Source of the DNA: Stutzerimonas stutzeri
GTDB taxonomy: Bacteria; Pseudomonadota; Gammaproteobacteria; Pseudomonadales; Pseudomonadaceae
DNA length: 64,000 nucleotides
Assembly (NCBI RefSeq): GCF_002890915.1
Contig: NZ_POUT01000001.1
Coordinates: 558,001 to 622,000 of the forward strand
Direction of reading: 5' to 3'
Part shown: positions 44,702-56,362 of the stretch, one piece after another
Layout: each line of letters starts with the position of its first letter
Position numbering within the stretch: the first letter of the stretch is position 1
Notes under the pieces: generated by a model
Told to the model about the DNA's origin: nothing
Database searches by the model: none
What the model saw: only the letters and a program-made list of their open reading frames with translations
Made by a program: the position numbers and the translations under genes

Positions 44702-46162
44702 ATGAAAGAAATCAGACACTTCATCAACGGCGAATACGTCGGCTCGGCCAGCGGCAAGCTGTTCGACAACGTCGACCCGGCCACCGGCCAGCCGATCGCC
44801 CGGGTCCACGAGGCCGGCGCGGCCGAGGTCGACGCCGCGGTCGAAGCGGCGCGCGCCGCGCTCAAGGGCCCCTGGGGGCGGATGAGCGTGGCCGAGCGCA
44901 GCGAGATCCTGCACCGCGTCGCCGACGGCATCAACGCGCGCTTCGACGAGTTCCTCGACGCCGAATGCCGGGACACCGGCAAGCCGAAATCCCTCGCCTC
45001 GCACATCGACATCCCGCGCGGCGCCGCCAACTTCAAGGTGTTCGCCGACCTGATCAGGAACGTGCCGACCGAGGCCTTCGAGATGGCCACTCCGGACGGC
45101 GCCGGCGCGCTGAACTACGCGGTGCGCCGGCCCAAGGGGGTGATCGGCGTGATCAGCCCGTGGAACCTGCCGCTGCTGCTGATGACCTGGAAGGTCGGCC
45201 CGGCGCTGGCCTGCGGCAACTGCGTGGTGGTCAAGCCATCGGAAGAAACCCCGAGCACCACCGCGCTGCTCGGCGAGGTGATGAACGCCGCCGGCGTGCC
45301 GCCGGGGGTGTACAACGTGGTGCACGGCTTCGGCGGCGACTCGGCCGGCGCCTTGCTCACCGCCCATCCGGGCGTCGACGCCATCACCTTCACCGGCGAG
45401 ACCGGCACCGGCGAGACCATCATGCGCGCCGCCGCCAGGGGCGTGCGCCAGGTGTCGCTGGAGCTGGGCGGCAAGAATGCCGGCATCGTCTTCGCCGATT
45501 GCGACCTGGACAAGGCCATCGAGGGCACCCTGCGCTCGGCCTTCGCCAACTGCGGCCAGGTCTGCCTGGGCACCGAGCGGGTCTACGTCGAGCGGCCGAT
45601 CTTCGACGAATTCGTCGCCCGCCTGAAGGCCGGCGCCGAGGCGCTGGTGATAGGCGAGCCGAACGATCCCCAGGCCAACTTCGGCCCGCTGGTCAGCCTC
45701 AAGCACCGCGAGAAGGTCCTTTCCTACTACCAGAAGGCCGCCGACGAAGGCGCCACCCTGGTCACCGGCGGCGGCGTGCCGCAGATGCCGGCGCACCTGG
45801 CCGGCGGCGCCTGGGTGCAGCCGACCATCTGGACCGGCCTGCCCGACGATTCGGCGGTGGTCACCGAGGAAATCTTCGGCCCCTGCTGCCATATCCGCCC
45901 GTTCGACACGGAAGAGGAGGCCATCGCGCTGGCCAACAGCCTGCCCTACGGCCTGGCCTCGGCGATCTGGACCGAGAACGCCTCGCGCGCGCACCGCGTC
46001 GCCGGGCGCATCGAGGCCGGCATCGTCTGGGTCAACAGCTGGTTCCTGCGCGACCTGCGCACCGCCTTCGGCGGCGCCAAGCAGTCGGGCATCGGCCGCG
46101 AGGGCGGGGTGCACTCGCTGGAGTTCTACACCGAGCTGAAGAACGTCTGCGTGAAGCTCTGA
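44702..46162 (+). CDS. dmpC: 2-Hydroxymuconic semialdehyde dehydrogenase
   Basis: The 486-residue aldehyde dehydrogenase has the active-site glutamate in LELGGKNAG and the catalytic cysteine in NCGQVCLGTERVYV. It oxidises the ring-fission product to 4-oxalocrotonate with NAD, opening the oxalocrotonate branch. The ATG at 44702 is used. A TTG at 44678 would extend it without support. Confidence 0.94.
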   Translation: MKEIRHFINGEYVGSASGKLFDNVDPATGQPIARVHEAGAAEVDAAVEAARAALKGPWGRMSVAERSEILHRVADGINARFDEFLDAECRDTGKPKSLASHIDIPRGAANFKVFADLIRNVPTEAFEMATPDGAGALNYAVRRPKGVIGVISPWNLPLLLMTWKVGPALACGNCVVVKPSEETPSTTALLGEVMNAAGVPPGVYNVVHGFGGDSAGALLTAHPGVDAITFTGETGTGETIMRAAARGVRQVSLELGGKNAGIVFADCDLDKAIEGTLRSAFANCGQVCLGTERVYVERPIFDEFVARLKAGAEALVIGEPNDPQANFGPLVSLKHREKVLSYYQKAADEGATLVTGGGVPQMPAHLAGGAWVQPTIWTGLPDDSAVVTEEIFGPCCHIRPFDTEEEAIALANSLPYGLASAIWTENASRAHRVAGRIEAGIVWVNSWFLRDLRTAFGGAKQSGIGREGGVHSLEFYTELKNVCVKL

Positions 46163-46172
46163 GGACCCGGCC

Positions 46173-47021
46173 ATGAACGCACCCGAGCACAGCCCGGAAA
46201 TCGGCCGCGAGATCCTCGCCGCCGGCTACCGCACCAACCTGCACGACCAGGGCCAAGGCTTTCCGCTGCTGTTGATCCACGGCTCCGGCCCCGGCGTCAC
46301 CGCCTGGGCCAACTGGCGCGGGATCATCCCGCAGCTGGCGCGCACGCGGCGGGTGATCGCCCCGGACATGCTCGGCTTCGGCTACAGCGAGCGTCCGGCA
46401 GATAGCAAGTACGGCCAGGCGCGCTGGGTCGAGCATGCCATCGGCGTGCTCGACGCCCTGGGGATCGAGCGCGCCGATATCGTCGGCAACTCCTTCGGCG
46501 GCGGCCTGGCGCTGGCCCTGGCCATCCGCCACCCGCAGCGGGTGCGCCGGCTGGTGCTGATGGGCAGCGTCGGCGTCAGCTTCCCGCTCACCGCGGGGCT
46601 GGAGGCGGCCTGGGGCTACACCCCGTCGCTGGCCAACATGCGCGCGCTGCTCGACCTGTTCGCCCACGACCGCAACCTGGTCAACGACGAGCTGGCCGAG
46701 CTGCGCTACCAGGCCAGCATCCGCCCGGGCTTCCAGGAATCCTTCGCCGCCATGTTCCCGCCGCCGCGGCAGAACGGCATCGAGGATCTCGCCAGCAGCG
46801 AAACCGACATCCGTGCGCTGCCGCACGAGGCGCTGGTCATCCACGGCCGCGAGGACCGGATCATCCCGCTGGCGGCCTCGCTGCGCCTGGCCGAGCTGAT
46901 CCCCAATAGCCAGCTGCACGTCTTCGGCCGGTGCGGCCACTGGACCCAGATCGAACACGCCGAGCGCTTCGCCCGCCTGGTCGAGGACTTCCTCGCCGAG
47001 GCGGATCGCGCCCATTCATGA
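46173..47021 (+). CDS. dmpD: 2-Hydroxymuconic semialdehyde hydrolase
   Basis: The 282-residue alpha/beta hydrolase has [15 protein letters not shown] and the nucleophile elbow [10 protein letters not shown]. Its acid and base residues are in HGREDRIIP and [11 protein letters not shown]. It hydrolyses ring-fission products, mainly those of methylated catechols, in the hydrolytic branch. Confidence 0.94.
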   Translation: MNAPEHSPEIGREILAAGYRTNLHDQGQGFPLLLIHGSGPGVTAWANWRGIIPQLARTRRVIAPDMLGFGYSERPADSKYGQARWVEHAIGVLDALGIERADIVGNSFGGGLALALAIRHPQRVRRLVLMGSVGVSFPLTAGLEAAWGYTPSLANMRALLDLFAHDRNLVNDELAELRYQASIRPGFQESFAAMFPPPRQNGIEDLASSETDIRALPHEALVIHGREDRIIPLAASLRLAELIPNSQLHVFGRCGHWTQIEHAERFARLVEDFLAEADRAHS

Positions 47022-47032
47022 GAGAGACCGTT

Positions 47033-47818
47033 ATGGACAAGACATTGATCGACCAGCTCGGCGACGAGCTCTACCAAGCCATGGTCCAGCGCGAGACCGT
47101 GTCGCCGCTGACCAGCCGCGGCTTCGACATCGGCGTCGACGACGCCTACCACATCTCCCTGCGCATGCTCGAACGCCGCCTGGCGGCCGGCGAGCGGGTG
47201 ATCGGCAAGAAGATCGGCGTCACCAGCAAGGCCGTGCAGAACATGCTCGGCGTGCACCAGCCGGACTTCGGCTACCTCACCGACGCCATGGTCTACAACA
47301 GCGGCGAGGCCATGCCGATCAGCGAGAAGCTGATCCAGCCGCGCGCCGAGGGCGAGATCGCCTTCATCCTCAAGAAGGACCTGATGGGCCCCGGCGTGAC
47401 CAACGCCGAGGTGCTGGCCGCCACCGAGTGCGTGATCCCCTGCTTCGAGGTGGTCGATTCGCGCATCCAGGACTGGCAGATCAAGATCCAGGACACCGTG
47501 GCGGACAACGCCTCCTGCGGCCTGTTCGTGCTCGGCGATACGGCCGTCTCGCCGCGCCGGGTCGACCTGGTCACCTGCGGCATGCTGGTGGAGAAGAACG
47601 GCCAGCTGCTCTCCACTGGCGCCGGCGCCGCCGCGCTCGGCTCGCCGGTCAACTGCGTGGCCTGGCTGGCCAACACCCTCGGCCGCTTCGGCATCGGCCT
47701 GAAGGCCGGCGAGGTGATCCTCTCCGGCTCGCTGGTGCCGCTGGAGCCGGTCAAGGCCGGCGACTTCATGCGCGTCGAGATCGGCGGTATCGGCAGCGCC
47801 AGCGTGCGCTTCACCTGA
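47033..47818 (+). CDS. dmpE: 2-Hydroxypent-2,4-dienoate hydratase
   Basis: The 261-residue hydratase adds water to 2-hydroxypentadienoate to give 4-hydroxy-2-oxovalerate. It shows [23 protein letters not shown] and [13 protein letters not shown], which are shared with the related decarboxylase DmpH. It sits 11 bases after dmpD. Confidence 0.93.
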   Translation: MDKTLIDQLGDELYQAMVQRETVSPLTSRGFDIGVDDAYHISLRMLERRLAAGERVIGKKIGVTSKAVQNMLGVHQPDFGYLTDAMVYNSGEAMPISEKLIQPRAEGEIAFILKKDLMGPGVTNAEVLAATECVIPCFEVVDSRIQDWQIKIQDTVADNASCGLFVLGDTAVSPRRVDLVTCGMLVEKNGQLLSTGAGAAALGSPVNCVAWLANTLGRFGIGLKAGEVILSGSLVPLEPVKAGDFMRVEIGGIGSASVRFT

Positions 47819-47844
47819 CCAGAACAAGAACAGGGGAAACACCC

Positions 47845-48747
47845 ATGAGCAAGAAACTGAAAGCGGCCATCATCGGCCCGGGCAACATCGGCACCGATCT
47901 GGTGATGAAGATGCTGCGTTCCGAGTGGATCGAGCCGGTATGGATGGTCGGCATCGACCCCGAATCCGATGGTTTGAAGCGCGCCCGCGAGTTCGGCCTG
48001 AAGACCACCTTCGATGGCGTCGACGGGCTGCTGCCGCACGTGCTCGACGACGACATCCGTATCGCCTTCGATGCCACCTCGGCCTACGTGCATGCCGAGA
48101 ACAGCCGCAAGCTCAACGCGCTCGGCGTGCTGATGGTCGACCTCACCCCGGCCGCCATCGGCCCCTATTGCGTGCCGCCGGTCAACCTCAAGCAGCACGT
48201 CGGCCAACTGGAGATGAACGTCAACATGGTCACCTGCGGTGGCCAGGCCACCATCCCCATGGTCGCGGCGGTGTCCCGCGTGCAGCCGGTGGCCTACGCC
48301 GAGATCGTCGCCACGGTGTCCTCGCGCTCGATCGGCCCGGGCACCCGCAAGAACATCGACGAGTTCACCCGCACCACCGCCGGCGCCATCGAGAAGGTCG
48401 GCGGGGCGAAGGAGGGCAAGGCGATCATCGTCGTCAACCCGGCCGAGCCGCCCCTGATGATGCGCGACACCATCCACTGCCTGACCGAGGGCGAGCCGGA
48501 CCAGGACGCCATCAGCGAATCGGTCCGGGCGATGATCCGCGAGGTGCAGAAGTACGTACCCGGCTACCGCCTGAAGAACGGCCCGGTGTTCGACGGCAAC
48601 CGCGTGTCGATCTTCATGGAGGTCGAGGGCCTCGGCGACTACCTGCCCAAGTACGCCGGCAACCTCGACATCATGACCGCCGCCGCGCTGCGCACCGGCG
48701 AGATGTTCGCCGAGGAAATCGCCGCCGGCACTATTCAACTGCCGTAG
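47845..48747 (+). CDS. dmpF: Acetaldehyde dehydrogenase (acylating)
   Basis: The 300-residue enzyme converts acetaldehyde, channelled from the aldolase DmpG, to acetyl-CoA. It has the NAD-binding [16 protein letters not shown] and the catalytic cysteine in [11 protein letters not shown] (Cys131 here). The ATG at 47845 follows AGGGGAAA. Confidence 0.95.
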   Translation: MSKKLKAAIIGPGNIGTDLVMKMLRSEWIEPVWMVGIDPESDGLKRAREFGLKTTFDGVDGLLPHVLDDDIRIAFDATSAYVHAENSRKLNALGVLMVDLTPAAIGPYCVPPVNLKQHVGQLEMNVNMVTCGGQATIPMVAAVSRVQPVAYAEIVATVSSRSIGPGTRKNIDEFTRTTAGAIEKVGGAKEGKAIIVVNPAEPPLMMRDTIHCLTEGEPDQDAISESVRAMIREVQKYVPGYRLKNGPVFDGNRVSIFMEVEGLGDYLPKYAGNLDIMTAAALRTGEMFAEEIAAGTIQLP

Positions 48748-48779
48748 CGCGAAGCGGCACTGGCCTGAGGAGAACAACG

Positions 48780-49820
48780 ATGAATCTGCAAGGCAAGAAG
48801 GTCACCCTGCACGATATGAGCCTGCGCGACGGCATGCATGCCAAGCGCCACCAGATCAGCATCGAGCAGATGATCGCCGTGGCCAGCGGCCTCGACGCCG
48901 CCGGCATGCCGCTGATCGAGATCACCCACGGCGACGGCCTCGGCGGCCGCTCGATCAACTACGGCTTCCCGGCGCACAGCGACGAGGAGTACCTGCGCGC
49001 GGTGATCCCGCGCCTGAAGCAGGCCAGGGTCTCCGCCCTGCTGCTGCCCGGCATCGGTACCGTCGACCACCTGAAGATGGCGCTGGACTGCGGCGTCTCC
49101 ACCATCCGCGTGGCCACCCACTGCACCGAGGCGGACGTGTCCGAGCAGCATATCGGCATGGCGCGCAAGCTCGGCGCCGACACCGTGGGCTTTCTAATGA
49201 TGGCGCACATGATCAGCGCGGAAAAAGTGCTCGAGCAGGCCCGGCTGATGGAGAGCTACGGCGCCAACTGCATCTACTGCACCGACTCGGCCGGCTACAT
49301 GCTGCCCGACGAGGTCAGCGAGAAGATCGGCCTGCTGCGCGCCGAGCTCAGCCCGGCCACCGAGATCGGTTTCCACGGCCACCACAACATGGGCATGGCC
49401 ATCGCCAACTCGCTGGCCGCCATCGAGGCCGGCGCCTCGCGCATCGACGGCTCGGTGGCGGGCCTCGGCGCCGGCGCCGGCAACACCCCGCTGGAGGTGT
49501 TCGTCGCGGTGTGCAAGCGCATGGGCGTGGAAACCGGCATCGACCTCTACCGGATCATGGATGTGGCCGAGGACCTCGTCGTGCCGATGATGGACCAGCC
49601 GATCCGCGTCGACCGCGACGCCCTGACCCTGGGCTACGCCGGGGTGTACAGCTCGTTTTTGCTGTTCGCCCAGCGCGCCGAGAAGAAATACGGCGTGCCG
49701 GCCCGCGACATCCTCGTCGAACTGGGCCGGCGCGGCACCGTCGGCGGCCAGGAAGACATGATCGAAGACCTCGCCCTGGACATGGCCAGGGCCCGCCAGA
49801 GCCAGAAGGTGAGCGCATGA
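48780..49820 (+). CDS. dmpG: 4-Hydroxy-2-oxovalerate aldolase
   Basis: The 346-residue class II aldolase has the N-terminal [12 protein letters not shown] substrate/metal motif and the metal-binding GFHGHHNMG. It splits 4-hydroxy-2-oxovalerate to pyruvate and acetaldehyde and forms a channelling complex with DmpF. Its stop overlaps dmpH by four bases. Confidence 0.95.
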   Translation: MNLQGKKVTLHDMSLRDGMHAKRHQISIEQMIAVASGLDAAGMPLIEITHGDGLGGRSINYGFPAHSDEEYLRAVIPRLKQARVSALLLPGIGTVDHLKMALDCGVSTIRVATHCTEADVSEQHIGMARKLGADTVGFLMMAHMISAEKVLEQARLMESYGANCIYCTDSAGYMLPDEVSEKIGLLRAELSPATEIGFHGHHNMGMAIANSLAAIEAGASRIDGSVAGLGAGAGNTPLEVFVAVCKRMGVETGIDLYRIMDVAEDLVVPMMDQPIRVDRDALTLGYAGVYSSFLLFAQRAEKKYGVPARDILVELGRRGTVGGQEDMIEDLALDMARARQSQKVSA

Positions 49821-50611
49821 ACCGTACCCTGACCCGCGAGCAGGTGCTGGCCCTGGCCGAGCACATCGAGAACGCCGAACTGCAGGCCCACGACATCCAC
49901 AAGGTCACCAACGACTATCCGCAAATGACCTTCGCCGATGCCTACGACGTGCAGTGGGAGATCCGCCGGCGTAAGGAGGCGCGCGGCAACAGGATCGTCG
50001 GCCTGAAGATGGGCCTGACCTCCTGGGCGAAGATGGCGCAGATGGGCGTCGAGACGCCGATCTACGGCTTCCTCGCCGACTACTTCAGCGTGCCGGACGG
50101 CGGCACGGTGGACTGCGCCGAGCTGATCCATCCGAAGATCGAGGCGGAAATCTCGGTGGTGACCAAGGCGCCGCTCAAGGGCCCGGGCTGCCATATCGGC
50201 GACGTGATCGCGGCGGTCGACTACGTGATTCCCACCGTCGAGGTGATCGACTCGCGCTACGAGAACTTCAGGTTCGACCTGATCAGCGTGGTGGCCGACA
50301 ACGCCTCCTCGACCCGCTTCATCACCGGCGGCCGCATGGCCAGCCTCGAGGACGTCGACCTGCGCACCCTCGGCGTGGTGATGGAGAAGAACGGCGAGGT
50401 GGTGGAAGTCGGTGCCGGCGCCGCGGTGCTCGGCCATCCGCTGTCCAGCGTGGCGATGCTGGCCAACCTGCTGGCCGAGCGCGGCGAGCACATCCCGGCC
50501 GGCACCTTCATCATGACCGGCGGCATCACCGCCGCCGTGGCGGTGGCGCCGGGGGACAACGTCACTGTGCGTTACCAGGGGCTGGGCAGCGTTTCCGCCC
50601 GTTTCGTCTAA
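49817..50611 (+). CDS. dmpH: 4-Oxalocrotonate decarboxylase
   Basis: The 264-residue enzyme decarboxylates 2-oxo-3-hexenedioate to 2-hydroxypentadienoate and acts with the hydratase DmpE. It shows [25 protein letters not shown] and [11 protein letters not shown]. It overlaps dmpG by four bases. The gap to dmpI contains a terminator-like hairpin. Confidence 0.94.
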   Translation: MNRTLTREQVLALAEHIENAELQAHDIHKVTNDYPQMTFADAYDVQWEIRRRKEARGNRIVGLKMGLTSWAKMAQMGVETPIYGFLADYFSVPDGGTVDCAELIHPKIEAEISVVTKAPLKGPGCHIGDVIAAVDYVIPTVEVIDSRYENFRFDLISVVADNASSTRFITGGRMASLEDVDLRTLGVVMEKNGEVVEVGAGAAVLGHPLSSVAMLANLLAERGEHIPAGTFIMTGGITAAVAVAPGDNVTVRYQGLGSVSARFV

Positions 50612-50617
50612 ACCCAC

Positions 50618-50640
50618 GGCCGGCCGTGGCCGGCCTTTTT
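50618..50640 (+). terminator. Intrinsic terminator-like hairpin between dmpH and dmpI
   Basis: A seven-base-pair GGCCGGC/GCCGGCC stem with a four-base loop is followed at once by TTTTT. It starts seven bases after the dmpH stop and ends 16 bases before the dmpI start, so it would attenuate the last pathway genes. Confidence 0.75.
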
Positions 50641-50655
50641 CCAAGGAATAGCAGC

Positions 50656-50847
50656 ATGCCCATCGCCCAGATCCATATCCTCGAAGGTCGAACCGACGAA
50701 CAGAAGGAGACCCTGATCCGCGAAGTCAGCGAGGCCATCTCGCGTTCGCTGGACGCGCCGCTGGCCAGCGTGCGGGTGATCATCACGGAGATGCCCAAGG
50801 GGCACTTCGGCATCGGCGGCGAGCCGGCCAGCAAGGTCAGGCGCTGA
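50656..50847 (+). CDS. dmpI: 4-Oxalocrotonate tautomerase
   Basis: The 63-residue tautomerase has the catalytic proline directly after the start methionine ([11 protein letters not shown]). Its arginine is in SVRVIITEM and its aromatic residue in KGHFGIGG. It interconverts the enol and keto forms of 4-oxalocrotonate. It is very close in sequence and length to the well-studied enzyme. Confidence 0.96.
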   Translation: MPIAQIHILEGRTDEQKETLIREVSEAISRSLDAPLASVRVIITEMPKGHFGIGGEPASKVRR

Positions 50848-50863
50848 AGTGGAGATGCCCGTC

Positions 50864-51304
50864 ATGACGCTTCGGGTCGACGAACCCGACCTGCACTGGC
50901 AGGCCGCTCAGCGCGCGGTCGAGGCCGCGGTGGCCCAGGCCTGCGCGCTGGGCATCCGCATCCATGTGGCGGTGGTCGACCGCGCCGGGCACACCCTGGC
51001 CTACCTGCGCATGAATGGCGCCTTCCTGCATTCCGAGGGCATCGCCGTGGACAAGGCCTATACCGCCGCCAGCTTCGGCTTCCCGACCCGCGACTGGCTG
51101 CAGGTGCTCGACGAGAACCCGCGGCTGCGTATCGGCCTGCCGGCGCGCGAGCGACTGGTGCTGTTCGGCGGCGGCCTGCCGGTCCTGCTCGACGGCCGCT
51201 GCCTGGGCGGCATCGGCGTCTCCGGCGGCAGCGAAGACCAGGACGAGGCCTGCGCCGAAGCAGGGCTGCGGGCGATGCAGGCCGCACCCCTGCCAAAAGC
51301 CTGA
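50864..51304 (+). CDS. GlcG/HbpS-family heme-binding-like protein
   Basis: The 146-residue protein matches the GlcG/HbpS fold (AQACALGIRIHVAVVDRAGHTLAYLRMNGA, then LPVLLDGRCLGGIGVSGGSEDQDE). Homologues are often the last gene of phenol and related catabolic operons, with no settled function. Starts at 50849 (GTG), 50855 and 50864 are possible. GGAG at 50851-50854 favours 50864. It lies 16 bases after dmpI. Confidence 0.82.
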   Translation: MTLRVDEPDLHWQAAQRAVEAAVAQACALGIRIHVAVVDRAGHTLAYLRMNGAFLHSEGIAVDKAYTAASFGFPTRDWLQVLDENPRLRIGLPARERLVLFGGGLPVLLDGRCLGGIGVSGGSEDQDEACAEAGLRAMQAAPLPKA

Positions 51305-51307
51305 AAA

Positions 51308-51402
51308 ACATCGCCCCGAGGTCGGGCCTCCCACAAAAGCAGCCGGTGCACGCGGCCCCAGCGGGCGCGCCCTCGCGGCGATGCGGGCCGCAGGCCCGCT
51401 GC
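51308..51402. repeat. Intergenic repeat of the TCGGGCCTCCCAC type
   Basis: This segment between two converging genes shares GGGCCTCCCAC, AAAAGCAGCCGGT, GCGCGCCCTCGCGGCGATGC and GCAGGCC blocks with the repeat at 61733-61912. It may act as a transcript end for both genes. Confidence 0.65.
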
Positions 51403-52299
<897 letters not shown>

Positions 52300-52366
52300 T
52301 CATCGAATGGTCACGGCAGCTTCATGAACGCTTCGCCGGACTGCAACAGTCGCTGACTACCTTCTC

Positions 52367-52374
52367 GTCTAGAC
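52367..52374. promoter_or_regulatory. HutC-type operator core upstream of phnC
   Basis: GTCTAGAC fits the GTMTAKAC core bound by HutC-subfamily GntR regulators such as PhnF. It lies 44 bases before phnC inside CGTCTAGACAAG. An extended copy occurs at the phnF start. Confidence 0.65.
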
Positions 52375-52418
52375 AAGTTGGCCGATCTCCCCGGCCGCGC
52401 AGACAAGAGGGCAAGACG

Positions 52419-53249
<831 letters not shown>

Positions 53250-53299
53250 TCGCGGCCGGCACACCCGACAACCAACGCCACACCTCAGGAGTGACCTCC

Positions 53300-54304
53300 A
53301 TGTTCAAGCGCATCAGCCATGCCCTCGCGGCCTCCACGCTGCTGGCCGGCGCCCTGCTGGGCACGGCCCAGGCCGCCGAGACCCTGACCTTCGGCATCAT
53401 CTCCACCGAATCCTCGCAGAACCTGCGCAGCGTCTGGGACCCCTTCCTCGCCGACATGAGCAAGCAGACCGGCTACCAGGTGAAGGCCTTCTTCGCCCCC
53501 GACTACGCCGGGGTGATCCAGGGCATGCGCTTCGACAAGGTCGACCTGGCCTGGTACGGCAACAAGTCGGCGATGGAAGCGGTGGACCGCGCCAATGGTG
53601 AAGTCTTCGCCCAGACCGTCGCCGCCAACGGCAGCCCCGGCTACTACAGCCACCTGATCGTGCACAGGGACAGCCCGCTGAACTCGGTCGAAGACGTGCT
53701 GGCAAAGGCCAAGGACCTGACCTTCGCCAACGGCGACCCGAACTCCACCTCCGGCTACCTGGTGCCCGGCTACTACGTGTTCGCCCGCAACAAGGTCGAC
53801 GCCAGCCGCATCTTCAAGCGCAGCCTCAACGGCAGCCATGAGGTGAACGCGCTGTCGGTGGCCAACAAGCAGGTCGACGTCGGCACCTTCAACAGCGAAG
53901 GCATGGAGCGCCTGCAGATCACCGCGCCGGACAAGGCCGCGCAGCTCAAGGTGATCTGGACCTCGCCGCTGATCCCCGCCGACCCGCTGGTATGGCGCAA
54001 GAGCCTGAGCGACGAGCAGAAGAGCCGCCTGCGCGAGTTCTTCATGAGCTACGGCGCCACGCCGGCCGAGAAGGAAATCCTCGCCGGCCTGCAGTGGGCA
54101 CCGTTCCGCGCCTCGGACAACGACCAGCTGTTGCCGATCCGCCAGCTGGAACTGTTCAAGAAGCGCAGCGAAGTGGCCGCCGACAGCAAGCTCTCCGACG
54201 GCGAGCGCCAGGCCAGGCTGCAGGGCATCGACCAGGAGCTGGCCACGCTGGAACAGCGCATGGCCGAGCGCCAGCAGAAAGCCGAAGCCGCCAAGGCCAG
54301 CTGA
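53300..54304 (+). CDS. phnD: Phosphonate-binding periplasmic protein
   Basis: The 334-residue protein has a signal peptide ending near AQAAE and the PhnD pattern [36 protein letters not shown] and [16 protein letters not shown]. It delivers 2-aminoethylphosphonate-like ligands to the permease. The C-terminal 50 residues are helical and charged ([22 protein letters not shown]). The start is the ATG at 53300, with AGGAG upstream. Confidence 0.95.
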   Translation: MFKRISHALAASTLLAGALLGTAQAAETLTFGIISTESSQNLRSVWDPFLADMSKQTGYQVKAFFAPDYAGVIQGMRFDKVDLAWYGNKSAMEAVDRANGEVFAQTVAANGSPGYYSHLIVHRDSPLNSVEDVLAKAKDLTFANGDPNSTSGYLVPGYYVFARNKVDASRIFKRSLNGSHEVNALSVANKQVDVGTFNSEGMERLQITAPDKAAQLKVIWTSPLIPADPLVWRKSLSDEQKSRLREFFMSYGATPAEKEILAGLQWAPFRASDNDQLLPIRQLELFKKRSEVAADSKLSDGERQARLQGIDQELATLEQRMAERQQKAEAAKAS

Positions 54305-54368
54305 TCCCGCCGTCGGGCGTGGCGCTGCGGCGCCACGTTCGCGTCGCCCACGCCGCCGAGAACAGAAC

Positions 54369-55163
54369 ATGACCACACTCAGTACCACGCCGCCGCTGGC
54401 GGGCAACGACAAGCGCAGCTGGCCGCGCCTGCTCGGCTGGGGCCTGTGCCTGGCCGTACTGGCCTGGGCCTGGCAGGGCGCGGAGATGAACCCGCTGCTG
54501 CTGGTTCGCGACGGCGCCAACATGGCGACCTTCGCCGCCGACTTCTTCCCGCCGGACTTCGGCAACTGGCGGCTGTACCTCAAGGAAATGGTCACCACGG
54601 TGCACATCGCCCTGTGGGGCACGCTGCTGGCGATCGTCTGCGCCATCCCGCTGGGCATCCTCAGCGCGGAGAACATCGTGCCCTGGTGGATCTACCAGCC
54701 GGTGCGACGGCTGATGGACGCCTGCCGCTCGATCAACGAGATGGTCTTCGCCATGCTCTTCGTCGTCGCCGTGGGCCTGGGCCCCTTCGCCGGTGTGCTG
54801 GCGCTGTGGATCAGCACCACCGGGGTGCTCGCCAAGCTCTTCGCCGAGGCGGTGGAAGCCATCGAGCCGGGGCCGGTGGAAGGCGTGCGCGCCACCGGCG
54901 CCAGCGCCCTGCAGGAAGTCATCTTCGGGGTGATCCCGCAGGTGCTGCCGCTGTGGATCTCCTACTCGCTGTACCGCTTCGAATCCAACGTGCGCTCGGC
55001 CACGGTGGTCGGCATGGTCGGCGCCGGCGGCATCGGCGTGATCCTCTGGGAAGCCATCCGCGGCTTCCAGTTCGCCCAGACCGCCGCCCTGCTGCTGATC
55101 ATCATCGCCGTGGTGAGCCTGATCGACCTGCTCTCCCAGCGCCTGCGCAAGCTCTTCATCTGA
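54369..55163 (+). CDS. phnE: Phosphonate ABC transporter permease
   Basis: The 264-residue inner-membrane permease has several hydrophobic spans. The ABC-permease EAA loop reads [32 protein letters not shown]. It forms the channel for PhnCD. It is full length, without the frameshift known from one laboratory E. coli lineage. Confidence 0.94.
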   Translation: MTTLSTTPPLAGNDKRSWPRLLGWGLCLAVLAWAWQGAEMNPLLLVRDGANMATFAADFFPPDFGNWRLYLKEMVTTVHIALWGTLLAIVCAIPLGILSAENIVPWWIYQPVRRLMDACRSINEMVFAMLFVVAVGLGPFAGVLALWISTTGVLAKLFAEAVEAIEPGPVEGVRATGASALQEVIFGVIPQVLPLWISYSLYRFESNVRSATVVGMVGAGGIGVILWEAIRGFQFAQTAALLLIIIAVVSLIDLLSQRLRKLFI

Positions 55164-55196
55164 CCGGAGTGGGCGCCTGGCGCCTTCGAAAAAACC

Positions 55197-55904
55197 ATGC
55201 AGTTGTCTAGACAAGCAAGCGAACCGCTCTACCTCGAACTGGCGCAGGTGCTGCGCGGCGAGTTGCGTCACTACCGTATCGGCGACTTCCTCCCCGGCGA
55301 AATGCAGCTGGCGCGGCGCTTCGCGGTCAACCGCCACACCCTGCGCCGCGCCGTCGACGAGCTGGTGCAGGAAGGCCGCCTGCTGCGCCGCCAGGGCAAG
55401 GGCACCCAAGTGCTGCAACGCCCGCTGGTCTATCCGCTGCAGGCCGACAGCGCCTACAGCGATGCCCTCGCCGCCCTCGGCGTGCGCACCGAGGCGCGCC
55501 TGCTGGAGCGCCGCCTGCTCACCGCCAGCGCCGAGGAGGCGCGCCACCTGCAGCTGCCGGACGGTGCCGCGCTGATCGAGCTGTACACCCTGCGCCTGCT
55601 CGACGGCGAGCCGGTCAGCCTGATCCGCCATCGTTACTGCGCCAGCCGCGCCGACCTGCTGGCCGACTACCAGGGCGGCTCGCTGCGCCACTACCTGGGC
55701 GAACGCGACCTGCCGCTGGCGCGCAGCTTCAGCCTGATCGGCGCGCGCCTGGCCGACCGCGACGAGGCCGCGCGGCTGTTGATGCCGCTGCGCATGCCGC
55801 TGCTGTCGGTGTTCACCCTGTCCTCCGATCCCGCCGGCCGGCCCGTGGAAATCGCCCTCTCGGCGAGCCGCTCCGACCGCTTCCAGTACCAGGTAGCCCC
55901 CTGA
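55197..55904 (+). CDS. phnF: GntR/HutC-family regulator of phosphonate genes
   Basis: The 235-residue repressor has an N-terminal winged helix (LYLELAQVLRGELRHYRIGDFLPGEMQLARRFAVNRHTLRRAVDELVQEGRL) and a UTRA ligand domain. A perfect HutC-type palindrome lies inside codons 3-6, so the protein may repress its own gene. It sits in the middle of the operon, as in E. coli. Its stop overlaps the upstream ATG candidate of phnG. Confidence 0.9.
   Translation: MQLSRQASEPLYLELAQVLRGELRHYRIGDFLPGEMQLARRFAVNRHTLRRAVDELVQEGRLLRRQGKGTQVLQRPLVYPLQADSAYSDALAALGVRTEARLLERRLLTASAEEARHLQLPDGAALIELYTLRLLDGEPVSLIRHRYCASRADLLADYQGGSLRHYLGERDLPLARSFSLIGARLADRDEAARLLMPLRMPLLSVFTLSSDPAGRPVEIALSASRSDRFQYQVAP
55203..55214. 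promoter_or_regulatory. Perfect palindromic HutC-type operator inside the phnF start
   Basis: TTGTCTAGACAA is a perfect 12-base palindrome containing the GTMTAKAC core, beginning six bases after the phnF ATG. The same core lies before phnC at 52367-52374. Autoregulation is inferred. Confidence 0.68.
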
Positions 55905-55915
55905 TGGAGAACCCC

Positions 55916-56362
55916 ATGCACACCTGCGAACCCTCCGCCCGCCAGCGCTGGATGGCGGTGCTGGCCCGCGCCGACGCCGCCGAGCTGGCGCCGTTCGAGC
56001 ACGCCCTGCGCGACTGCACCCACCAACTGATCCGCCCCGCGGAAATCGGCATGACCCTGGTGCGCGGGCGCATGGGCGGCACCGGCGCGCCGTTCAACCT
56101 CGGCGAGATGAGCGTCACCCGCTGCGTGGTGCGCCTGGCCGACGGCCACACCGGCTACAGCTACCGCGCCGGCCGCGACAAGCGCCACGCCGAGCTCGCC
56201 GCGCTCGCCGACGCCCACCTGCAGGGCCCGCAACAGGCGCGCTGGCTGGCCGAGCTGATCGAACCCCTGGCCACCGCGCAGGCCCGCCGCGCCGCGCGCA
56301 AGGCTGCCGAAACCGCCACTACCCGCGTGGAGTTCTTCACGCTGCTGCGAGGAGAAGACTGA
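55916..56362 (+). CDS. phnG: C-P lyase core subunit PhnG
   Basis: The 148-residue protein (RQRWMAVLARADAAEL, then RMGGTGAPFNLGEMSVTRCVVRL and VEFFTLLRGED) is a core component of the PhnGHIJ complex. I chose the ATG at 55916 because GGAG precedes it and the MH-type start matches the E. coli protein. An ATG at 55904 is possible. It overlaps phnH by one base. Confidence 0.93.
   Translation: MHTCEPSARQRWMAVLARADAAELAPFEHALRDCTHQLIRPAEIGMTLVRGRMGGTGAPFNLGEMSVTRCVVRLADGHTGYSYRAGRDKRHAELAALADAHLQGPQQARWLAELIEPLATAQARRAARKAAETATTRVEFFTLLRGED

Noticed and set aside
42191..46174. A 1327-codon open frame on the minus strand across dmpP to dmpC
   Set aside because: It is antisense to six well-identified phenol-pathway genes with intact catalytic motifs. 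Its composition is that of a GC-rich shadow frame.
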